This document shows positions 1 through 4,895 of a stretch of DNA of 7,302 nucleotides, in pieces. Every line of letters begins with the position of its first letter. Within the stretch, counting starts at the first letter, position 1. Made by a program: the position numbers and the translations under genes. Location: positions 1-7,302 of the forward strand of contig DATFDL010000108.1 in NCBI GenBank assembly GCA_035252155.1, read 5' to 3'. Source of the stretch: JAICLL01 sp035252155 (GTDB lineage: Bacteria > Planctomycetota > Planctomycetia > Pirellulales > JAICIG01). Below the pieces are notes generated by a model. That model was given only the letters and a program-made list of their open reading frames with translations. It made no database searches and had not been told where the DNA came from.

Positions 1-470
1 CAGTCAACCATCATGTGTTCGAAGCGATGCAGTACCGCGCTTCAGCGTTCGATCGGGCTGTGGCGGCCTTGATCGAAGACTTGCACGAACGGGGCCTGAG
101 CGAGCGGGTGTTGTTGATTGTCAGCGGCGAATTCGGCCGTACACCCAAAATTAGTTATGCAGCCAGCACCGGCGCGGGGGCGGCCAGCGGCGCGGCCGGC
201 GTCGTCCAGCCTGGCCGCGATCATTGGCCGGGCGTCACTTCGATCTTGTTCAGCGGCGGCGGCATTACCGCCGGGCAAGTGATCGGCGCCACCGACGCGC
301 GCGGCGAGCAAGTGACCGACCGCCGCGTAAGCGTCGGCGACTTTCTGGCCACGGTCTACCGCCATTTGGGCATCGACGCCGAGCGCGTGGCGATCAACAA
401 CCTTGCCGGCCGCCCTGTACCGATTTTGTCCGAAGGAACGCCCATAGCGGAATTGGTCGCAAAGGCGTAA
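1..470 (+). CDS. DUF1501 family protein, C-terminal part (5' end outside window)
   Basis: The frame is open from the left edge (first full codon at position 3) to a TAA at 468-470, so only the last ~156 residues are present. The sequence carries the usual C-terminal DUF1501 signature: a SGEFGRTPKI block, then GRDHWPG, a glycine-rich SGGGI stretch, a VIGATD-ARGE segment, and a closing GDFLATVYRHLGID. DUF1501 proteins are sulfatase/alkaline-phosphatase-fold proteins, abundant and usually exported in planctomycetes, and often paired with DUF1553/cytochrome-type proteins; their substrate is not known. The GTG at 15 and ATG at 27 are internal codons, not the start, because the reading frame and family homology continue upstream. 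The next gene starts 10 nt after the stop, so read-through transcription into the restriction genes is likely. The family call is secure; the biochemical role is not. Confidence 0.9.
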   Translation, partial: VNHHVFEAMQYRASAFDRAVAALIEDLHERGLSERVLLIVSGEFGRTPKISYAASTGAGAASGAAGVVQPGRDHWPGVTSILFSGGGITAGQVIGATDARGEQVTDRRVSVGDFLATVYRHLGIDAERVAINNLAGRPVPILSEGTPIAELVAKA

Positions 471-480
471 TGGGAACATC

Positions 481-1161
481 ATGCCAAGAGGAAGCAAGAA
501 ACCGACCAGCAAGGCCAAGTTGACGGTCCCATTGCTCTGCAGCGAAGCGATCAAGTTTGCTGAAGTTGAATCGACATATCCGGAGCCCACGCTTTACGGT
601 GTGACTGACGGCAAAGCGGTCGGTACGTATCTGGAACACAAACTTCGTGCGCACTTGGAGGCGCAGTACGACTTTGCTCCTTGCAACTCCGCATCGGGAA
701 TCGACTTTCCCGATTTGAACGTCGATATGAAGGTGACGGCGATAAGCCAGCCACAATCGTCCTGCCCGTTCAAGTCGGCGCGGCAAAAGGTTTTCGGGCT
801 TGGGTATTCGCTACTTGTGTTCGTTTACGACAAAAAAGACGATCCTGCGACCGCAACCGCGGTGCTGAATATCCTGCACACGGTCTTTATCGAAAAGCGA
901 CGCACGGCCGATTACACGATGACCGCACTCATTCGAAGGCACTTGGAGGCCGGTTGCAACGCCGAGGATTTGGTAGGATTGATGCACAACAAGAACTTGC
1001 CGATTGACGACATCGAGGCGAATCGAATCGCGGAGGAGCTGTTGCAAACGCTGTGCGAGCAGGGTTACCTCACGATTACCAACGCGCTGCAATGGCGACT
1101 CCAGTACGGACGTATCATCGAGCAGGCTGGCAAGACGGACGGCATTCTGAAACTGCGGTGA
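481..1161 (+). CDS. Type II restriction endonuclease, PD-(D/E)XK fold (226 aa)
   Basis: Probable DNA-cleaving partner of the downstream methyltransferase. The likely active site is at residues 73-85: G73, D75, P77-D78, then D82-x-K84, which fits a PD-(D/E)XK nuclease with D75 (or D78), D82 and K84 as metal-binding and catalytic residues. An acidic residue in the preceding helix (E52, in GTYLEHKL) is typical of the fold. After it comes a conserved-looking block, residues 90-117 (QPQSSCPF, SARQK, GLGYSLLVFVYDK), giving the core beta strands. The last ~100 residues look helical (RRHLEAG, IAEELLQTL). The length is normal for a type IIP enzyme. ATG 481 is the first start in frame after the DUF1501 stop; no strong Shine-Dalgarno precedes it. 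The stop TGA (1159-1161) overlaps the methyltransferase GTG. The nuclease fold and the RM pairing are well supported; the recognition site cannot be read from sequence, so no gene symbol is given. Confidence 0.82.
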   Translation: MPRGSKKPTSKAKLTVPLLCSEAIKFAEVESTYPEPTLYGVTDGKAVGTYLEHKLRAHLEAQYDFAPCNSASGIDFPDLNVDMKVTAISQPQSSCPFKSARQKVFGLGYSLLVFVYDKKDDPATATAVLNILHTVFIEKRRTADYTMTALIRRHLEAGCNAEDLVGLMHNKNLPIDDIEANRIAEELLQTLCEQGYLTITNALQWRLQYGRIIEQAGKTDGILKLR

Positions 1162-2717
1162 GCAGCAGGAGCGCAAGCAAGGTGGCCAAAGAGAAAGCGA
1201 TTGCCGAGTTCGGAGATTTTCAGACTCCACCCGTTTTAGCAAAGAAAATCTGCGGCCTTTTAGCTAAACTCGGAGTTTGCCCCGCGTCGCTGCTTGAGCC
1301 AACCTGCGGGCTGGGTAGCCTGCTCTTTGCGGCCGTCGATCAGTTTACCGTTCAGACGGCAGTTGGCGTCGACATTAATCCGACCCATGTCAAATGGGCA
1401 AAAATCGATGCAGCGAGACGAGGCGATAGCGCCAAGGTCGCCGTGAACGAAGGGGATTTCTTCGCGACCGACTGGCAGGCGGTTCTTCAAAGCTTGCCCG
1501 AACCGGTGCTTGTCGTCGGAAACCCGCCGTGGGTCACGAACTCTCATCTCGCCTCGTTGGGCAGTGGCAATCTGCCGGCGAAGTCGAATTTTCAAAAACA
1601 CAACGGCATCGATGCGATTACGGGCAAGGCGAATTTCGACATTTCGGAATGGATGTTGATTCATCTACTCGAAGCAATGAACGGGCGGCGAGGAAGTCTG
1701 GCCATGCTCTGCAAGTCAACCGTGGCCCGAAAAGTCTTACTTCACGGATGGAAGCACGGAATGTCGCTCGGCAGCGCGTCGATTTATGCGATTGACGCTA
1801 GCCTGCATTTTGGCGCATCGGTGGATGCCTCGCTACTCGTGATCGATTTTCAGCCGGCCGCGTTCAGCAGCACGGCGAACGTTTTTGGAAGCCTTAACGC
1901 CGGTGCCACATTCACAACCATCGGATATGAAGACGGTAATTTGGTCGCCGACGTCGAAAAATACCGCCAAGGGAAACATCTTTGCGGGGCAGGCGTGATT
2001 CAGTGGCGTTCGGGAGTCAAACACGATTGCTCGAAAGTGATGGAACTGCGACGCGAGGGGAAAAAATATCGCAATGGCCTGGGCGAATTGGTTGACCTCG
2101 AGGACACCTATGTCTACCCAATGCTCAAGAGTTCGGATGTGGCCAACGGTGCACGAAGCGATGCCGCGCGCCGGATGATTGTCACACAACAACACGTCGG
2201 CGAAGACACTCGCGGCATTGCGCGGCGAGCGCCGAAAACCTGGGCATATCTGGAAAGCCACGCCGAGCTGCTTTCGAGGCGCGCCAGCTCGATCTACCGA
2301 GATCGGCCGCCTTTCTCAGTCTTCGGGGTCGGCGATTACAGCTTCGCGCCTTGGAAGGTAGCCATCAGCGGCTTTTATAAGCGGCTCACATTTGTCACGG
2401 TGGGCAATGCCGACGACAAGCCAACGATGCTCGATGACACCTCGTACTTCATTCCTTGTAAGACTTCAGAGCAAGCCGACTATTTGGCGTCTCTACTGAA
2501 TTCGCCTCCCGCCCAGTCGCTATTGAACGCCTTCATCTTCTGGGATGCGAAAAGGCCCATCACGGTCGATTTGCTTCGCCGGCTCGACCTCCGCGCTGTG
2601 GCCAGGGAGTTAAAATCAGAAGACACATTTCGGAGCTATTTTGGCGTCGCGGCAAAATTGAAAAAAGGCAACAAAACACGAACAAGCGACGCCACACTCG
2701 CGTTATGGCCCGAATGA
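1158..2717 (+). CDS. Type II N6-adenine DNA methyltransferase, gamma class (519 aa)
   Basis: Transfers a methyl group from S-adenosylmethionine to adenine in the site cut by the partner endonuclease. Counting from GTG 1158, motifs run in gamma (M.TaqI-like) order: motif X FGDFQTPP at 18-25, SAM-binding motif I LLEPTCGLG at 45-53, motif II VGVDIN at 69-74, EGDFF at 98-102, and catalytic motif IV NPPW at 122-125. A NLPAKSNF / GIDAITGKANFDISEWM segment follows at about 138-166. The C-terminal half (roughly 290-500) is the target-recognition region, with RPPFSVFGVGDYSFAPWKVAIS and a late FWDAKRPIT block. There is no ATG near the right place. GTG 1158 overlaps the endonuclease stop as GTGA, suggesting coupled translation; GTG 1182, with AGGAG at 1167-1171, would give a protein eight residues shorter and is an equally good start. 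The frame is open further upstream to a GTG at 1053, but that would overlap the endonuclease by 109 bp. Function is near certain; the start is not. Confidence 0.94.
   Translation: MSSRSASKVAKEKAIAEFGDFQTPPVLAKKICGLLAKLGVCPASLLEPTCGLGSLLFAAVDQFTVQTAVGVDINPTHVKWAKIDAARRGDSAKVAVNEGDFFATDWQAVLQSLPEPVLVVGNPPWVTNSHLASLGSGNLPAKSNFQKHNGIDAITGKANFDISEWMLIHLLEAMNGRRGSLAMLCKSTVARKVLLHGWKHGMSLGSASIYAIDASLHFGASVDASLLVIDFQPAAFSSTANVFGSLNAGATFTTIGYEDGNLVADVEKYRQGKHLCGAGVIQWRSGVKHDCSKVMELRREGKKYRNGLGELVDLEDTYVYPMLKSSDVANGARSDAARRMIVTQQHVGEDTRGIARRAPKTWAYLESHAELLSRRASSIYRDRPPFSVFGVGDYSFAPWKVAISGFYKRLTFVTVGNADDKPTMLDDTSYFIPCKTSEQADYLASLLNSPPAQSLLNAFIFWDAKRPITVDLLRRLDLRAVARELKSEDTFRSYFGVAAKLKKGNKTRTSDATLALWPE
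1167..1171 (+). promoter_or_regulatory. Shine-Dalgarno AGGAG inside the R/M junction
   Basis: AGGAG lies 10 nt upstream of the in-frame GTG at 1182 and downstream of the overlapping GTG at 1158. It supports 1182 as an alternative or main methyltransferase start. Loading ribosomes independently of the endonuclease stop would let the protective enzyme be made without depending on endonuclease translation. The motif is seen; its use is inferred. Confidence 0.45.
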
Positions 2718-2726
2718 CTGCCTCAT

Positions 2727-2769
2727 GGTTACCCGCCGAATGGGCGGTGTGCGCCTGCAGGGCATAACC
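2727..2769 (+). terminator. Weak hairpin after the methyltransferase gene
   Basis: Ten nucleotides past the methyltransferase stop, an outer pairing GGTTA (2727-2731) with TAACC (2765-2769) encloses an inner 5-bp stem CCGCC/GGCGG (2733-2737 and 2743-2747) with a GAATG loop. No run of T follows, so it is not a classic intrinsic terminator. It could slow or end transcription of the restriction operon, or be chance in GC-rich DNA. Confidence 0.2.
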
Positions 2770-2802
2770 GTTCAAGCTCGGGTGGCAGCGGTTGTATCGG
2801 TT

Positions 2803-2856
2803 GCGCGGGCGAGCGGCTTGCCGCGCGGCCTGTGTGTCCTACGGTTGTTTGGACAC
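2803..2856. repeat. Two small inverted repeats upstream of the PilZ gene
   Basis: GCGCGG (2803-2808) pairs with CCGCGC (2821-2826) across a 12-nt loop, and GTGTCC (2834-2839) pairs with GGACAC (2851-2856) across an 11-nt loop. Both lie in the leader between the methyltransferase stop and the PilZ ribosome binding site, so they could be an operator or a leader structure. No recognisable -35/-10 promoter was found here. Six-base stems are expected by chance fairly often in DNA this rich in GC, so support is weak. Confidence 0.2.
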
Positions 2857-2874
2857 CCTGTGATTGGCATCAAC

Positions 2875-2880
2875 GGAGGA
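2875..2880 (+). promoter_or_regulatory. Strong Shine-Dalgarno GGAGGA that sets the PilZ start
   Basis: GGAGGA sits 9 nt before GTG 2890, in frame with the PilZ-like protein. It is the best ribosome binding site in the window. It decides the start against the upstream ATG at 2725, which lacks a comparable site and would add a 55-residue N-terminus without recognisable domain features. Confidence 0.7.
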
Positions 2881-2889
2881 AACCGGGCC

Positions 2890-3255
2890 GTGGCGACAAT
2901 CAGCGGCGACGAACTTGACGGCTTTATGACCGGCATCGGCGGTGGGGTCACCAAAGAGCGGCGCCGCTCGAAGCGCATGCCCTACGCCAGCCTCGGCATG
3001 ATCGCTCCCTACGACGGCCTCGGCATTCCTTCGGACGAGTCGTTCTGGCCCGTGCAGTGCCGCGACTTGTCGCGAGGAGGCATTTCGTTTTATTCGGCGG
3101 TCAAGCCTGCCTGCCCGTCGTTGGTGGTCTGTCTGGGTTCGGTCGGCGACGCCTCGTGCATCATCGCCTGTCGCGTTATTCACTGCACCTCGGTGGGCGA
3201 CGAAGGCGCGTCTAACTTCCTGGTCGGCTGTGAGTTTGTCGAGCGCCTCAATTAA
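2890..3255 (+). CDS. Small PilZ-domain protein, probable cyclic di-GMP receptor (121 aa)
   Basis: PilZ domains bind the second messenger cyclic di-GMP through an RxxxR motif and a D/NxSxxG motif. Both are present: R25-R-S-K-R29 (within ERRRSKR) and D59-L-S-R-G-G64. The rest has the short beta-strand pattern of a single PilZ barrel, ending GCEFVERLN. The length fits a stand-alone domain with a ~20-residue flexible N-terminus rich in glycine. The start is GTG 2890, chosen for the GGAGGA 9 nt upstream; an ATG at 2725 would give 176 residues. Seven cysteines (57, 75, 81, 90, 94, 99, 114) in 121 residues is unusual for this fold. The TAA stop is followed directly by the antiporter ATG, so the two are probably cotranslated and the protein may govern the transporter. 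Similarity outside the two motifs is modest, hence the moderate confidence. Confidence 0.75.
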   Translation: MATISGDELDGFMTGIGGGVTKERRRSKRMPYASLGMIAPYDGLGIPSDESFWPVQCRDLSRGGISFYSAVKPACPSLVVCLGSVGDASCIIACRVIHCTSVGDEGASNFLVGCEFVERLN

Positions 3256-4668
3256 ATGTCGTTCTTAAAGTTCCGGCGCGAAAGCGCGATCTATCAGCGA
3301 TCGACGGCAGGCCTGGCCTACGTGCTGATGATCGTTGCCGGAGTGATGGCCTTTCTGGTCATTGTTCAGTGGGGCGACGGTCTCGTGGCGCCCGAAGCCG
3401 CCGCGGGCGTCGGCCGGGCCAACGCCGTGAAGCTCGGCGTCGGGCAGTCGCACGCCTTGGTGCACGTGCTGCTGGCGCTGTTGGCCGTGGTGGCCCTGGG
3501 CAAGTTGCTGAACCTGCTCTTCAGCCGGCTGCACCAGCCGCCCGTGATTGGCGAGATTGTGGCCGGAATCGCGCTGGGTCCTTCGCTGCTGGGCAGGGTT
3601 GCTCCCGAGGCCGCCCACGTGGTATTGCCGCCCGAGGTCGCTCCGTATTTGAGCGTCGTGGCGCATCTGGGCGTCATCTTATATATGTTCATTGTTGGGC
3701 TGGAGCTGAACGGCGAACTGCTGCGCGAGCGCGCCCACTCGACCGTCGCCATCTCGCACGCGAGTATCCTGGCGCCGTTCCTGCTGGGCGCGGCATTGGC
3801 CCTCTGGCTGTTTCCGCGGCTGGCCACCCGTGACGTGCCGTTCACCAGCTTTTCGCTCTTTTTGGGCGTGGCGATGTCGATTACGGCGTTTCCCGTCTTG
3901 GCCCGCATTCTCACCGATACCGGAATCAGCAAAACACCGCTAGGCGTGGTGGCTCTGTCGTGCGCCGCCAGCGACGACATCACCGCCTGGTGTCTGTTGG
4001 CCTTGGTCGTGGGCGTGGCGCAATCGCACGTCAACGGAGCGCTGGTGGTCATCGCCGGCGCGGTCGCCTATTTGGTCTTCATGTTTCTGGTGGTGCGTCC
4101 GCTGATCCATCATTGGCTGTCGCGACATGATGGGCCGCTGACGCCGGGCAAGACGGCATTGGTATTCATTGCCGTGCTTGCCTCGGCGCTGACGACCGAG
4201 GCGATCGGCATTCACGCCATCTTTGGCGCATTTCTATTAGGCGCCGTCATCCCGCACGATAGCCAGCTTGCCCGGCAGTTGATTCAAAAGCTCGAAGACG
4301 TCGTCACGACTCTGCTGTTGCCCGCGTTTTTCGCCTTCACGGGCATGCGAACGCAAATCGGGCTGATGGACAGCACGGCCGCCTGGCTGATGTGCGCCGT
4401 GGTGGTCGCGGTGGCGACCATCGGCAAATTCGGCGGCACGCTGGGGGCCGCTCGAATGACGGGGCTTTCGTGGCGCGACGGAGCGGCGTTGGGCATCCTG
4501 ATGAACACGCGCGGCTTGATGGAGCTCGTGGTGTTGAACATCGGCCTCGACCTGGGCGTGATTTCGCCCACGCTGTTTGCGATGATGGTCGTGATGGCGG
4601 TGGTCACCACCATGGCGACAACGCCGGTGCTGGCCGCGCTGCGAGTTCATGGGGCGAGCCCGCCGTAG
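3256..4668 (+). CDS. CPA2-family cation:proton antiporter, CHX/Kef-like membrane domain (470 aa)
   Basis: Inner-membrane exchanger of Na+ or K+ for protons (Na_H_Exchanger family). Sequence marks: an extra N-terminal hydrophobic helix at ~19-38; a QPPVIGEIVAGIALGPSLLG block at 94-113; LYMFIVGLEL at 142-151; the unwound-helix segment SITAFPVLARIL at 208-219; the ion-binding pair D240-D241 in ASDDITAW; GIHAIFGAFLLGAVIP at 318-333; GKFGG with K391; and NTRGLMELVVLNIGLDLG at 417-434. The double aspartate is typical of electrogenic CPA2 exchangers such as NapA, while the NTRG/ELVVLNIG segment recalls CHX-type transporters. The protein ends just after the last helix, so no RCK/TrkA regulatory domain is attached. 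ATG 3256 follows the PilZ stop with zero spacing and no clear Shine-Dalgarno, so translation probably depends on re-initiation from the PilZ gene. The substrate ion cannot be fixed from sequence. Confidence 0.93.
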   Translation: MSFLKFRRESAIYQRSTAGLAYVLMIVAGVMAFLVIVQWGDGLVAPEAAAGVGRANAVKLGVGQSHALVHVLLALLAVVALGKLLNLLFSRLHQPPVIGEIVAGIALGPSLLGRVAPEAAHVVLPPEVAPYLSVVAHLGVILYMFIVGLELNGELLRERAHSTVAISHASILAPFLLGAALALWLFPRLATRDVPFTSFSLFLGVAMSITAFPVLARILTDTGISKTPLGVVALSCAASDDITAWCLLALVVGVAQSHVNGALVVIAGAVAYLVFMFLVVRPLIHHWLSRHDGPLTPGKTALVFIAVLASALTTEAIGIHAIFGAFLLGAVIPHDSQLARQLIQKLEDVVTTLLLPAFFAFTGMRTQIGLMDSTAAWLMCAVVVAVATIGKFGGTLGAARMTGLSWRDGAALGILMNTRGLMELVVLNIGLDLGVISPTLFAMMVVMAVVTTMATTPVLAALRVHGASPP

Positions 4669-4687
4669 AACGGAATTCATTCCGTTC
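4668..4687. repeat. Palindrome at the antiporter stop codon
   Basis: GAACGGAAT (4668-4676) and ATTCCGTTC (4679-4687) are perfect reverse complements separated by TC; as RNA this would fold as a 7-bp stem with a 6-nt loop. It begins in the last base of the antiporter stop codon. It shares its GAACGG...CCGTTC outer bases with the larger repeat downstream, so it may be a short member of the same family. No T-run follows; it may contribute to transcript 3'-end formation. Confidence 0.55.
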
Positions 4688-4738
4688 ACATGGAGTCGTC
4701 AGCCATCTAATCGGTTTTGCCAAACAACATCGGTAACG

Positions 4739-4832
4739 GTCTGTAGGGAACGGACTCCGTGCCGTTTCGTGAGCTGCGCCTCGGCCCTGCGCCGCCCCTC
4801 GCGGAACGGCACGGAGTCCGTTCCCTACAGAC
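4739..4832. repeat. Long inverted repeat (35-bp arms, 24-nt loop) between convergent genes
   Basis: Left arm 4739-4773 and right arm 4798-4832 are reverse complements over 35 bp with only two mismatches, around a GC-rich 24-nt centre (4774-4797). Each arm also contains its own smaller inverted repeat, GGAACGG...CCGTTCC (4803-4809 with 4818-4824 on the right; a one-base-changed copy on the left). It sits between the antiporter (+) and the repeat protein (-), where it could act as a bidirectional terminator or a block to convergent transcription. The arrangement also fits a dispersed extragenic palindrome or non-autonomous MITE-like element; no flanking target duplication is obvious. The rest of 4688-4895 shows no gene. 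Confidence 0.8.
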
Positions 4833-4895
4833 GTCGAACGTCACACTTACCGGTTCTGAATTTCTGAGCCGGTCAGGGATGACTATCGCGAAGAT

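Noticed and set aside
42..590. Antisense open frame of 182 codons across the DUF1501/endonuclease boundary
   Set aside because: It overlaps two supported genes on the other strand and has no domain signature; a GC-rich shadow frame.
1053..1157. Upstream 35-codon extension of the methyltransferase
   Set aside because: It would overlap the endonuclease gene by 109 bp and adds residues with no family likeness; the homologous part begins around AIAEFGDFQTPP.
2725..2889. 55-codon N-terminal extension of the PilZ protein from ATG 2725
   Set aside because: GTG 2890 has an excellent GGAGGA at 9 nt, and the extension shows no domain feature.
3366..4052. Long antisense open frame (228 codons) inside the antiporter gene
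   Set aside because: It mirrors the strongly coding antiporter frame in GC-rich DNA, has low-complexity Ser/Thr/Ala composition and no recognisable domain.
481..4668. A wider multi-gene novel defence island
   Set aside because: Only the two restriction-modification genes are defence-like; the PilZ and antiporter genes match the host composition and have their own ribosome binding site, so linking them to defence is unsupported.
4739..4832. tRNA or structured ncRNA gene in the long inverted repeat
   Set aside because: It is a simple two-arm palindrome without a cloverleaf or conserved tRNA bases; a repeat or terminator explains it better.
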